Made by a program: the position numbers and the translations under genes. Shown here in pieces: positions 27,801-34,732 of a DNA stretch of 64,000 nucleotides. Within the stretch, counting starts at the first letter, position 1. Each line of letters opens with the position of its first letter. The DNA is from Bacteroidales bacterium UBA5349 (GTDB lineage Bacteria; Bacteroidota; Bacteroidia; Bacteroidales; Tenuifilaceae): contig DHQB01000026.1 of the NCBI GenBank assembly GCA_002410065.1, positions 124,001 through 188,000 on the forward strand, read 5' to 3'. The notes under the pieces are model-generated. The model did not search any database. It had not been told where the DNA came from and saw only the letters and a program-made list of their open reading frames with translations.

Positions 27801-30534
27801 CGGTTAGTCCGGTATTCGGTAAATTTTTGACTGTAATTCTGAAAGGTAGCGAAGTGTTCTGGCAGCCATCCTTATCAACAAAGAGTGTATAATCGTTACC
27901 CGCATCGGCGAGTGCAACGCTAGCTTTAGAGAACTTTCTTTGTGTTGAAATGGTAGTAGTTCCTCTTCTCCAAATGTATGAAGTAGCATTAACCTCCGTT
28001 GCGGTAAGCAATAGTTCTTCGCCTACACAAACATTTAAATCGCCTGTAAAGGTTGTAAGAGGTGAAACATCTACTGTAAAAAACCGGGTAGATGTACATG
28101 TGTTACCCTCAACCGTTTTTTGTATTGTTAGGGTCCAATCGCCAATATCAACAGCTCCTGCCGATTGCTGAACGGTTCTTTGGTTGGAAACCTCAACACC
28201 GTTATACTTCCATGAGTATGAATTGGCCCCAAACTCTTCGGCAACCAGATACAAATCCTGACCCACACAAACAATTGTGTCGCCAGTAAACTCAAGGCTA
28301 GGGCTAACGGTAACAGCAAACTCTTCGATAACCTGCGATAAGCCATCGTCAACCATAATATAAATAATTGCCTTACCCGACTTATTTGCCACAGGATTAA
28401 CGGTAACTGTCCTATTTTCGCCAGTACCAGAGATAATAATTCCTTTGTGCGGAACAAACTCAGGGAAACCAGAGAAACCGATTACCTCAAGAAGATCAGC
28501 TGGCGTTTCAGCATCAGAAACAGTAAAGTTTATGGTATTGGTTGTGCTATTTGTGCAAAGGTTTTGATCGTCAATGGGAGATATTGTTGGAGGGGTATTG
28601 ATGATTAGGTAAACATTCTCCTGATTATTGCTCCACTGGCCATACGAATCGCAACCCTTCCAAATAAAACTGGTTTTGCCATGATAGTCGGCAGTTGGCA
28701 CATATGAAATTAATCCAACATTACTTCGGGCAATTTCCTGACCAATAAAAGCAGGGCTTCCATTGTAACGTAAAGTTCCCTCGGTGGGTAGGGTAACAAT
28801 ACGAATAGTACTTAATGGCAATTCGCTAGGGTGAAAGAATTTATAATCAAAATTCTCTATTTTGAATGCTATTGGTTGATTTTTGGGCCCTTCGAGGTAC
28901 ACATCTCCAACCCAAGGTGAAGAACCGTCAACACATTTAGAACTGCTCTCCTGAACCACAATACCTATATTGCCATAGCCCAAATCTATTGCATTGAACC
29001 AGGTGTTCATGGTATTCATATTCCCATTAAACCCCACATTCTGAAGTGCGGCGTTCCACGACCATATTCTTGGAACATTATTCCCAACCACTAACTGCTT
29101 ACGCTGGGTTGCATCCATTTGGCCGGCACCTGTTTCGTCGCCCCATCTGGTAATTGGTGTATCATCCCAGTAAAGGGTTGTTTGTAACTTATTGAATGGG
29201 CGAACCGATGAAGTAGTGATACCATCCAAGCGCTCCACATCGTAAAGCGGGAAATGTGCAGGGCCTCGTCCTAAAAATGTAGCAGAGGCAGAATAGTTAC
29301 CATTGGCTACTTCGGCACTATTATCCTTCTTAAAATCCCAAAGAATATAGTTTAATCCCTTCTTCATATCTCTGTATATAACCCTATCATTCCCATCGGA
29401 AGAGAACTCTCCATCCTGATCAACATCAATTAAAATTGCTGTATAACCATCGATGTTTGACTCAATTTTAAAGAAGGTTACATCATCAAATGGACATGAT
29501 GGCTCGTTTTTCTCTAAAATAACGTTGCTATAATCAATGGGTAGGTAAAGAGGTTCTCTGTTGTATTTATAGTCGAAAAAGAGTTCCTCCTCAGCCCAAA
29601 CCTGAACCCTTGGGGGAGCAAGTTTAGTGTTTGGCCAAACAATCCTATCGGGGTCGTTCAGAAAAACATTGTACTCCTGAATGCCATCAATTGTTTGATC
29701 ATCCTCAAGACTTTGGGTTCGCTTTATATAATGTGACTCCTCAGCTAACGCTGTAACACCATAGCTATTGGCTACAAACGTAAACGAATAGGGATATAAC
29801 TTAAAGTTTACCTTGTTGATAAACTCATCGGAAGTAAAGACATAAAAATTTGCATTTACTGGGTATTCGGTAAAGCTGGCTGTGGTAAACGACCAGCCTT
29901 TTGACCATAATCGACCTGCCGATTTATTGGGCTCCCCTGGATTTGTAATAACATTATTTGAAGCATCAGTAACAGTTACATCAAAAAACTGAAGGGCAAA
30001 ACGCTTAGTTGTAAGATATTGAAAACCTTGCCAAGCAGAATAACTTCCTCGAAACTCAATATAGTGGTTCCCTTTGATTTGTGCAGTATAGGTTAAAGCA
30101 TCATATCCCCCTGTAATGGTTGTTCCGTTTAACACTGCTCCATTTGGGCCATTAATCGCATTTGTGTAATCAGCAATGTAACCATTGCTGTTAACGATAT
30201 TACTTAACCTTGTTTCCGGATATACAACTGTTCCAATAGAGTCTTTAATCCGGAAGTATACATATCGAGGATCACTAACAACAAAGTTAGTTCCTATTGC
30301 ACTAGCCAACTTCATCCCAAAATGGATCTTCTCTCCCACCTCAAGGTAAATATTTATCCTTTCGTTCTTCTTGCTATCGTACAATCCAAAGTTATTACCA
30401 GCAAAGGCTCCAAACTCAAGCCATAACCTATCGTTGGAGTTTGGCATGAACTGTTTGGTGCCCTCTTGGGCAAAGGATAAACCAATAGCACAGGTTAAAA
30501 GTGATAGGAATAGTATACGCTTCATGAATTCCAT
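18871..30534 (-). CDS. giant repeat surface adhesin, T9SS type B substrate
   Basis: A 3887-residue exported protein, roughly 400 kDa. Signal peptide about 1-22. Residues about 23-640 are a unique beta-rich head. Residues about 645-990 hold Ig/PKD-like domains. From about 993 to 2570 there are 14 Calx-beta-like repeats of about 110 residues, each with a TTEAGG-type opening, FTPANW, VTVTG and an acidic DDxxDGD loop that probably binds calcium. From about 2572 to 3795 come 13 cadherin-like repeats of about 95 residues with IDVLANDTGL and FEYTVTDADGDSD cores. The last 90 residues (PEGFSPDGDGINDKF... FTGNVFLKR) are the gliding-motility-associated C-terminal domain used as the T9SS type B signal. 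The frame is intact throughout. The PorP/SprF gene follows. A SprB-like adhesion or surface-layer role is inferred; ligand unknown. Confidence 0.93.
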   Translation of the reverse strand: MEFMKRILFLSLLTCAIGLSFAQEGTKQFMPNSNDRLWLEFGAFAGNNFGLYDSKKNERINIYLEVGEKIHFGMKLASAIGTNFVVSDPRYVYFRIKDSIGTVVYPETRLSNIVNSNGYIADYTNAINGPNGAVLNGTTITGGYDALTYTAQIKGNHYIEFRGSYSAWQGFQYLTTKRFALQFFDVTVTDASNNVITNPGEPNKSAGRLWSKGWSFTTASFTEYPVNANFYVFTSDEFINKVNFKLYPYSFTFVANSYGVTALAEESHYIKRTQSLEDDQTIDGIQEYNVFLNDPDRIVWPNTKLAPPRVQVWAEEELFFDYKYNREPLYLPIDYSNVILEKNEPSCPFDDVTFFKIESNIDGYTAILIDVDQDGEFSSDGNDRVIYRDMKKGLNYILWDFKKDNSAEVANGNYSASATFLGRGPAHFPLYDVERLDGITTSSVRPFNKLQTTLYWDDTPITRWGDETGAGQMDATQRKQLVVGNNVPRIWSWNAALQNVGFNGNMNTMNTWFNAIDLGYGNIGIVVQESSSKCVDGSSPWVGDVYLEGPKNQPIAFKIENFDYKFFHPSELPLSTIRIVTLPTEGTLRYNGSPAFIGQEIARSNVGLISYVPTADYHGKTSFIWKGCDSYGQWSNNQENVYLIINTPPTISPIDDQNLCTNSTTNTINFTVSDAETPADLLEVIGFSGFPEFVPHKGIIISGTGENRTVTVNPVANKSGKAIIYIMVDDGLSQVIEEFAVTVSPSLEFTGDTIVCVGQDLYLVAEEFGANSYSWKYNGVEVSNQRTVQQSAGAVDIGDWTLTIQKTVEGNTCTSTRFFTVDVSPLTTFTGDLNVCVGEELLLTATEVNATSYIWRRGTTTISTQRKFSKASVALADAGNDYTLFVDKDGCQNTSLPFRITVKNLPNTGLTVQGSTVDPGKNGTITINNTENDVTYVVFKNGNFVTSSNGPGNISISIDALVLEVGSNEFTIQADNGNCSIEFPQPVYIMVNQPGIKVSPLNLTTYEGGSSATFTVVLETEPNQSVTIPISSSNTDEGTVSPNSLTFTPINWASTQTVTVSPVRDWIIDGNKTYSIILALATDTDPFYSVIDADDVTVTNIDIDVAGVTVTGTNLETTEAGGSDQFTLVLTAKPSANVTINFSGVNTSEGSLSDNSIIFTPANWDSPQTVIVTGVNDDIDDGDAYYTINMASISGDSNFSGLSIASVNVINSDDDTVGLIVSKSSIATSEAGGSETFTVVLATQPTAATTISITSSNNNEGKVNSATLVFTASNWSTLQSITVTGQDDDVVDGDVTYTVTVQGSAGDANYVGLSHIVNAVNLDNDVAEIWTSKTTLNTSEPNITDSFMARLTAKPSANITIAVISSKTAEATVSPATLAFTPANWDVNQQVTVTGVNDDVIDGGQNYTVTLSVSGSAGVFTGVTKTLTGVNADDDVAGIQLAKSSITTTEAGGSDSFGVRLTAKPTSSVNLSISGLDISEGSISATNLTFTTVNWDVYQNVVVTGINDDEQDGNQTYTLSIAYVSGDTGFATVTAAVQVTNIDDDNAGITVSPTNMIIIEGNSSAFSISLSSKPTSNVTINITSPNVNELSVSPASVTFTPLDWASKQITVNAINENVDDGDQLYTITTSNAVSTDGNYTGMTVDDVTVNITDIHTAGITVSATSGNTTEAGGTATFSVVLNAKPTANVTITSTSLKLTEGTISANATITFTPSNWGIPQFVTVKGVDDKVDDGDQPYQVSVQISSADPKYDSSLNTTVDFINEDNDTAGATVSPTSGLVTTEGGGTATSTIVLNTQPTHGVTINLVSSNIAEGTVSPASLTFTTSNWNTPRTITLIGVNDNVADGDQPYTISSTATSSDAKYNNISIPTVSATNIDDDVTGVIVSAISGNTTEAGGTATFTVILNSEPQSPVSITSTSNDTSEGVVSDNKTIIFNSTNWGIAQTVTVRGINDNVADGNQAYTIGLSASSSDNGYNSIAIANVNVINEDDDIVGLTISTSSIVTSEPDVSTTFTVRLQSQPIANVTLGITSSDETEGKVSPTSLSFTTANWSTPKTVTVTGQDDDMVDGSVPYQVILSSSTSADGQYAALSNVIVSAVNNDNDVAGIIVSPYAGLSTTEAGGTAQFTIVLRSRPKANISIRMSSSNVAEGIISGVSRGSVNTVVNEAFVTFTPEQWNSPVTVTVTGVDDSYDDGDKSYDIITEIPQTTDNDYNTINPRDVSLTNIDNDTFGVVVSPSSLTVNEDGASKSFTIVLNSRPTHDVTIPIHSSNASRLSVSASSIIFTTASSTDWQTPKEVNVIPVNNQIDEGNEEIMIVTDRIVSGDSNYGNYNPADVTVQFIEDDNAGVIVSPISGNTTEEGGQATFTIALSSQPTANVVIGISSSNETEGKVSTPSVTFTAANWNIPIEVIVTGQDDAVIDGNQIYYIVFANAVSTDLSYNDMVIPSIEAINEDDDSAGVSVFPISGLITSEAGQTATFTVKLNTIPTGDVAINVASSNVNEGSVSPSTLTFTAGNWGVTKTVTVTGVDDLVADGDQTYEITLTIDKPSTTDLDYKDVIIQSVSVTNKDDLTPRPQNDTGITDQENAVTISVLNNDLGLDYAPAIVSIASQAVQGTAIVNPDNSITYIPNRNYHGDFTFTYSVCNSLGNCAQAQVTVTVTRVNAVPIAHADFRGTSISTPVEVDVLFNDENLYDIPITVSLIGIASPSGTLEVTPANAVIFTPSTNYVGVATFTYRATDFDGDFDEALVTINVREENHKPIANDDNVTVIQNTPKAISVLSNDSGLEDGFGSMSIYSQPSNGIVSINVNHTITYSPNTNFIGADSFEYFIEDIDGDFDIATVYVEVIERPNAIPVAVPDSRATEMNTPITVDVLFNDYGLEDGVDNVYIASSPANGTVQINPDFTVTYTPNSGYLGTETFSYQVCDVDNDCSNTALVTILVKPIGSNHIPVAVDDNANTFVNTAVTIDVLSNDYGFEDGFGGLIIHTKPEFGEVVVNSSNTITYSPSYMFTGTITFEYVVSDIEGDYDMATVTVTVLEKPNSIPVANDVSLATGLNTPRIIDVLYNDTGLEDVPIVVTIRQQPSVEQGTVAVNGDNSVTFTPAADYIGIYTFEYTVTDADGDSDWATVTVAVKDGENFAPMANDDVATTQINTPIEIDVLANDTGLGDGFGSLSIYQNPDLGSVEVTDRQTIIYTPNNFFIGEVTFRYLVSDVDGDFDIATVTVTVVEKPNSIPVANDVSLATGLDTPRIIDVLYNDSGLEDVPIVVTIRQQPSVEQGTAAVNGDNTVTFTPGTNYIGIAIFEYTVTDADGDSDWATVTVTVKDGENFIPNANDDRAITLVNIPVEIDALANDTGLDDGFGSLIIHQNPAFGSVEVTGNQTIIYTPSNFFTGEITFSYLVSDVDGDFDIATVSVGVFDEINPKPIANDDWATTGFNTEVTIDVLANDTGLEDEPIVVTILSAPDVAEGSAVVNSNNTVNFTPATNFIGVATFTYLVTDANGDQDDAMVEVTVKAGENFVPIANDDSRGTSFNTPIVVDVLENDLNLNDEPITVTISVECNPAFGMAVANTDNTVTFTPAIDYIGFASFIYKVTDADGDYDTALVSITVKDGENVVPVALEDVAYTHTDIPVEIDVLANDSGLDDSPIIVYASQTDVVNGSAEVLENNQVRFTPAAGFVGEATFKYRVFDFDGDFDEALVTVYVNSKLIAVNDKAEVMRNESVIVDVLANDKGIESIIPELTIMYAPLHGMAAINTDNTVTYTPDLNYFGEDAFEYKVCSQYGYCSEAKVNIDVKIEKFRIPEGFSPDGDGINDKFEIIGIEVYNKVTISVYNRWGNVVYQNNNYKNNWDGKANASMSIGSTLPNGTYYYIIEIVDTKEKFTGNVFLKR
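20301..21440 (-). repeat. 570-bp tandem duplication inside the giant adhesin gene
   Basis: Two adjacent units of 570 bp (about 20301-20870 and 20871-21440) align at a constant offset: GTTACC at 20408 and 20978, CGTTACGGTAGCCCAATCGG at 20581 and 21151, TATGGTTACC at 20731 and 21301. Each unit encodes two cadherin-like domains (190 residues) and keeps frame. Boundaries are approximate because neighbouring repeats are also related. Confidence 0.85.
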
Positions 30535-30862
30535 AGGTTTAAATGGTTACTTGCACAACGAATAGATGATAAGAACTGATTCTCTTATACATAACTTTTT
30601 AAAAATCGCCATAAAATTATAACTTTTAATCGAGTGAATGATATTTGTTAATCAAATAAATGAGATGCATCATCAAAAAGTGATCAGCACCTTTTTAGGG
30701 TTAAGAAGACCCTAACGGATGTTAAATAACGCAACTCTATATAGTTGCCTAGGTATAATCCATGATGCTCTTATGATGAAAACAGGAAAGGTTTATTATA
30801 AAGTTGCCTTGGGGTTTGCTCGGTTTTTAGATGGGATAGTCCTCTTAAATAGTTTTATTCAT
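30535..30862. other. intergenic region upstream of the adhesin gene
   Basis: A 328-bp A/T-rich stretch that should hold the adhesin promoter. The best candidate is TAATTTTA on the minus strand (30619-30612), one base off TAnnTTTG and without a -33 partner. A 60-codon + strand frame (30719-30901) runs into tRNA-Arg and is not credible. Nothing else seen. Confidence 0.5.
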
Positions 30863-30895
30863 AAAAAAAGACCAATCAAAATGATTGATCTTTTA
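30863..30895 (-). terminator. terminator after tRNA-Arg
   Basis: The minus strand reads AAAGATCAATCA, a short loop, TGATTGGTCTTT and more Ts: a 12-bp stem with one G-T pair, 4 bases past the tRNA. Confidence 0.85.
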
Positions 30896-30898
30896 AAG

Positions 30899-30972
30899 TG
30901 ACCCCGACAGGATTCAAACCTGTGACCTTCAGAACCGGAATCTGACATTCTATTCAGCTGAACTACGGGGCC
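30899..30972 (-). tRNA. tRNA-Arg (anticodon CCG)
   Basis: A 74-nt tRNA on the minus strand. Acceptor GGCCCCG pairs with CGGGGTC (one G-T), discriminator A, D arm GTTCAGCTGAATAGAAT, anticodon loop TTCCGGT giving CCG, T loop GGTTTGAATCC. CCA is not encoded. Confidence 0.95.
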
Positions 30973-31052
30973 AAATTGGAGGTGCAAAAATACCCATTTT
31001 TTTTAATCTGCCAATGGATGCCAATCTTCTTGTGCATTCAATTGACTAGGTA

Positions 31053-31859
31053 CTACATGTAACCATCCCAAACGCCAACATCAGCAAGTGAACCAGGGTG
31101 ATATCCTTTTGGTACGCTAAAATCGGCTGGAGTTAGACTTACTCTTTCTGCATTTGATACCTCTGATATCTGCACGCTACCGTCGCTTCGCTGTATCTGT
31201 ACCTTTACAGGATAGCCTTGTTCAATAAGTTTAAAGTACTCATTTGAACTTTCAAAACTAGTGGCGTAAGCTCCACTGGCTAATTGATTAAGGAAGTAGC
31301 TAAGATTGATAAAGCTAAAATCGTTTGAAATTGGTAAATCCTTGGTTACCCAAAGAGTTTCCAGATAAAGCCCATCCTCAAGTATTTTGTACTTTGTAGC
31401 ACTAAAATCCGAAATAGTCTCACCCTCTTTTTCTTTGAGTGCCGAGAAAGATTTTGCCCTTTGGTCAACAGGCGTTTTAGTTGGGAACGATGCGTCGATC
31501 ATCTCATTGTACATTGCTCGCATGGTTACTTGTTGCTCTTTCTCAATGCCGTAAAGTTTTTCCTCAATCATTATCTCAAGTTCGGCCCTAACCTCAGCGT
31601 TAAATTTTGCTGGATCGCCTTTCCAGTATGTTTTGTTAATGCTGTTGATGTATATAATCTGATTCTCTTCAAGGTTAAAAACGGTGGTGAGATTTCCGTT
31701 TACCATTTTCATATATCCGTTTAGTAAGAAAACCTGCTCAACCCGTTCGCTTGATTTATCCCTTGGGATAGAGTAGTAATTGGTGGTAATGCTCCAGCCA
31801 TTGGCAAGCATTGAAAGGGTTGTTAGCAAAAGGAGAGCAATAGCAAAGGTTCTTTTCAT
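31053..31859 (-). CDS. exported DUF4412-like protein
   Basis: A 268-residue exported protein with a signal peptide ending near ANG (about residue 21). Residues about 28-110 look like a beta-sheet domain (VEQVFLLNGYMKMVNG, TVFNLEENQIIYINSINKTYW), the start of DUF4412/LolA-like folds that handle hydrophobic ligands or sense envelope state. A helical segment is at about 85-150. The rest returns to strands. The family call is from pattern only. It lies alone between tRNA-Arg and the groEL terminator. Confidence 0.65.
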   Translation of the reverse strand: MKRTFAIALLLLTTLSMLANGWSITTNYYSIPRDKSSERVEQVFLLNGYMKMVNGNLTTVFNLEENQIIYINSINKTYWKGDPAKFNAEVRAELEIMIEEKLYGIEKEQQVTMRAMYNEMIDASFPTKTPVDQRAKSFSALKEKEGETISDFSATKYKILEDGLYLETLWVTKDLPISNDFSFINLSYFLNQLASGAYATSFESSNEYFKLIEQGYPVKVQIQRSDGSVQISEVSNAERVSLTPADFSVPKGYHPGSLADVGVWDGYM

Positions 31860-32016
31860 ACTGTTCTGAATTGAGTTTGTTTATAGATGGTAATGCAATA
31901 TTGTTTAGCTAACAAAATATGGACCGCTATTTAATTTTAACCTCTCCTTTGATTTCCCTCGACTCGACTCGGCACAACCGAGGGTTTTACTATAGGAGAT
32001 AGAACTGTAAAGGTAT

Positions 32017-32049
32017 AAAAAAAGGGAAGGCCAATTAGCCTCCCCCCTT
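32017..32049 (-). terminator. terminator of groES-groEL
   Basis: On the minus strand AAGGGGGGAGGC, loop, then GGCCTTCCCTT and a T run. The stem has a small G bulge. It lies 37 bp past the groEL stop. Confidence 0.75.
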
Positions 32050-32085
32050 GAAAATCTATTGGGTATTATATTCTCGTAGATTTGA

Positions 32086-33726
32086 TTACATCATTCCGCC
32101 CATGCCCCCCATACCTGGGTTACCCATTGATGGCATTGGGTTTTCTTCTTTCTCGTCAGCCATTAGACACTCGGTTGTTAACAACATTCCAGCAATGGAT
32201 GCTGCGTTCTCGAGAGCAACACGTGTTACTTTAGTTGGATCAATTACTCCGCTATTTAAAAGGTTCTCGTACTTGTTGGAATAAGCATTATAGCCAAAGT
32301 CGCCTTTACCTTCTCTCACCTTTTGAACAACCACAGAACTCTCTAGTCCAGCATTTGCAACAATCTGGCGAAGGGGCTCCTCAATAGCACGCTTAATAAT
32401 TTGAATACCCGTATTTTCGTCGTCGTTTCTTCCGGCAAGTTTTTCAAGCGCAGTTATTGCACGAATGTAGGCAACACCACCACCGGGAACAATCCCTTCC
32501 TCAACAGCAGCACGAGTTGCACTAAGTGCGTCATCAACCCTATCCTTCTTCTCCTTCATTTCCGTTTCGGTTGAAGCTCCAACGTAAAGAACGGCAACTC
32601 CACCAGTTAATTTAGCTAAACGCTCCTGAAGTTTTTCTTTGTCATAATCAGATGTTGAGTTCTCAATCTGAAGTTTAATCTGAGCGATACGATTCTTAAT
32701 ACCCTCTTTTTGTCCAGAACCATTTACAATGGTTGTGTTCTCTTTATCGAGGGTAATTTTTTCGGCTGATCCTAGCATTTCAATTTTTGCAGCATCAAGG
32801 CGAAGACCTTTCTCCTCAGAAATAACTACACCACCGGTAAGAATTGCGATATCCTCAAGCATCTCCTTGCGGCGATCGCCAAAGCCTGGTGCTTTAACTG
32901 CGGCAATTTTAAGCGAACCGCGAAGCTTATTTACTACTAGCGTTGCAAGTGCCTCGCCATCAATATCCTCAGCAATAATAAGAAGTGAACGTCCGTTTTG
33001 AGCTACTGGCTCAAGAACTGGTAAAAGATCCTTCATGGTTGAGATTTTCTTATCGGTAATAAGAATGTATGGATTCTCAAGCACGGTCTCCATTTTATCT
33101 GGATTTGTGATAAAGTAAGGAGAGATATATCCTCTATCGAATTGCATTCCTTCAACAATCTCAACAGTTGTTTCAATTCCCTTTGCCTCTTCAACAGTAA
33201 TAACACCCTCTTTCTTTACTTTCTTCATTGCCTTGGCAATAAGTTCTCCAATCTCGTGGTCGTTGTTTGCCGAAATAGAGGCAACTTGCTCAATTTTAGT
33301 ATAGTCGTCGCCAATTTCAACACTCTGACTTTTAAGGTGCTCAACAACTTTTGCCACAGCCTTATCTATTCCACGTTTAAGATCCATTGGGTTTGCACCA
33401 GCGGTTACGTTCTTAATGCCAACGCTAACAATTGCTTGTGCCAAAACGGTTGCGGTAGTGGTGCCGTCACCAGCATCGTCGCCAGTTTTAGAGGCAACCT
33501 CTTTTACCATTTGTGCACCAATATTCTCTAATGGATCGCTAAGATCAATCTCTTTAGCAACGGTAACACCATCCTTGGTTACTTGTGGTGACCCGAATTT
33601 TTTTTCAATAACCACGTTACGACCTTTGGGGCCAAGGGTTACTTTAACCGCGTTAGCTAATTTATCAACACCCTTTTTAAGGTACTCGCGAGCTTCGGTA
33701 TCGTATTTAATAATTTTTCCTGCCAT
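32086..33726 (-). CDS. groL: chaperonin GroEL
   Basis: A 546-residue 60-kDa chaperonin, full length. It opens with the family sequence EYLKKGVDKLANAVKVTLGPKGRNV, has the ATP-site segment GDDAGDGTTTATVLAQ, and ends with the flexible GMGGMGGMM tail. It forms the double-ring folding chamber with GroES, encoded 58 bp upstream. The whole frame is conserved and nothing is unusual. Confidence 0.98.
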   Translation of the reverse strand: MAGKIIKYDTEAREYLKKGVDKLANAVKVTLGPKGRNVVIEKKFGSPQVTKDGVTVAKEIDLSDPLENIGAQMVKEVASKTGDDAGDGTTTATVLAQAIVSVGIKNVTAGANPMDLKRGIDKAVAKVVEHLKSQSVEIGDDYTKIEQVASISANNDHEIGELIAKAMKKVKKEGVITVEEAKGIETTVEIVEGMQFDRGYISPYFITNPDKMETVLENPYILITDKKISTMKDLLPVLEPVAQNGRSLLIIAEDIDGEALATLVVNKLRGSLKIAAVKAPGFGDRRKEMLEDIAILTGGVVISEEKGLRLDAAKIEMLGSAEKITLDKENTTIVNGSGQKEGIKNRIAQIKLQIENSTSDYDKEKLQERLAKLTGGVAVLYVGASTETEMKEKKDRVDDALSATRAAVEEGIVPGGGVAYIRAITALEKLAGRNDDENTGIQIIKRAIEEPLRQIVANAGLESSVVVQKVREGKGDFGYNAYSNKYENLLNSGVIDPTKVTRVALENAASIAGMLLTTECLMADEKEENPMPSMGNPGMGGMGGMM

Positions 33727-33784
33727 AATTTAATAAGTTTCTTTAGTTAAATTCAATTAAACATTCATTTTCCGATAGTTGCAA

Positions 33785-34063
33785 CTATACTATTGCAAGA
33801 ATATCAGCCTGTTTCATCATTAGGAAATCTTTTCCATCAACGTTGATTTCAGTGCCGGAGTACTTGCCGTATAGAACAACATCGCCTACTTTTACCTCCA
33901 TGGTTACGTCTTTTGTGCCGGAACCAACTGCAACTACAGTACCTTTTTGTGGTTTTTCTTTTGCAGTATCGGGGATGTAAATGCCGCTAGCGGTTTTCTC
34001 TTCTGCTTCCATGGGCTCAACCAAAACCCTATCGGCTAATGGTTTAATTTTTACTTTTGACAT
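33785..34063 (-). CDS. groS: co-chaperonin GroES
   Basis: A 92-residue GroES: IKPLADRVLVEP at the start, the mobile loop EEKTASGIYIPDTAKEKPQ at about 21-39, and VGDVVLYGKYSGTEI. It caps the GroEL ring. It is first of the two-gene unit. No CIRCE operator (TTAGCACTC with its inverted copy) is visible in the 290 bp upstream, so HrcA control is not supported. Confidence 0.97.
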   Translation of the reverse strand: MSKVKIKPLADRVLVEPMEAEEKTASGIYIPDTAKEKPQKGTVVAVGSGTKDVTMEVKVGDVVLYGKYSGTEINVDGKDFLMMKQADILAIV

Positions 34064-34294
34064 TTTTAGAATAATTTTTATGGTTAGTGATTACATTCAA
34101 ATTTTCATCATGGTCGTATCGAAAGTTATGCCAAAAGGTATAACTGCCGTTTTGCCCTATCGTTTACTGCCATTGAATAGATTATTGTGGCATACCGCGA
34201 TCATTGTACAGGAGATATGCATCTGTATTTTGAAACGTTAATAGCTTGAAAACAGGCTATTATCCTGGTTTTTTGGATTAAAAACCATCAATAG

Positions 34295-34334
34295 AAAAAG
34301 GGTGCTAGAATTGTGACATCCTGACACCCTTTTT
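34295..34334 (-). terminator. terminator of secG
   Basis: AAAAAGGGTG at 34295-34304 and CACCCTTTTT at 34325-34334 form a perfect 10-bp stem with a 20-nt loop, with a T tract on the minus strand, 22 bp past the secG stop. The rest of 34064-34294 is A/T-rich and shows no clear promoter box. Confidence 0.85.
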
Positions 34335-34355
34335 ATATACGTTGTTATCCTGTTT

Positions 34356-34715
34356 TTACTCCTCGGGTAGTACTGGCTTCTCCTGGCTTTCACCTTTTTC
34401 AGGTTGCGGAACTGGGAATGTAGGCATTGCCGAAGGGTCTGGAACTGATTGGATTTGCTGTTCTATTGCAGATTTTTTTTCAACCTCTTGGTTGCGAGGA
34501 ATAGCAAATGAAGCCAAAAGACTAAGTACAAGCAAACTAATGGCAAGCGTCCATGTGGCCTTCTCAAGAAAATCGGCAGTTTTGCGAACACCCATAACCT
34601 GGTTTGAAGAGGAAAAGTTTGAAGCTAAGCCTCCTCCTTTTGAGTTCTGCACTAGCACGATTAAAATCAGCAGGATGCAGGCAATAATAATTAGAATTGA
34701 TATAAGCAGATACAT
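34356..34715 (-). CDS. secG: preprotein translocase subunit SecG
   Basis: A 119-residue SecG: first helix about 3-22 (LLISILIIIACILLILIVL), the conserved VQNSKGGGLAS loop, second helix at about 55-73, then a Glu/Pro-rich cytoplasmic tail of about 40 residues that is longer than in E. coli but usual in this phylum. It is an accessory subunit of SecYEG. It is the last gene of a run with the sigma-54 activator, lptE and the TPR-like protein; the gap to the latter is 17 bp. Confidence 0.95.
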   Translation of the reverse strand: MYLLISILIIIACILLILIVLVQNSKGGGLASNFSSSNQVMGVRKTADFLEKATWTLAISLLVLSLLASFAIPRNQEVEKKSAIEQQIQSVPDPSAMPTFPVPQPEKGESQEKPVLPEE

Positions 34716-34732
34716 TGCTAATGATTTTTACG

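Noticed and set aside
18871..30534. Regular DNA repeats considered as a CRISPR array or minisatellite
   Set aside because: The repeats are hundreds of bases, diverged and in frame; they encode protein domains.
30719..30901. 60-codon + strand frame beside tRNA-Arg
   Set aside because: It runs through the terminator hairpin and into the tRNA, with no ribosome-site or family support.
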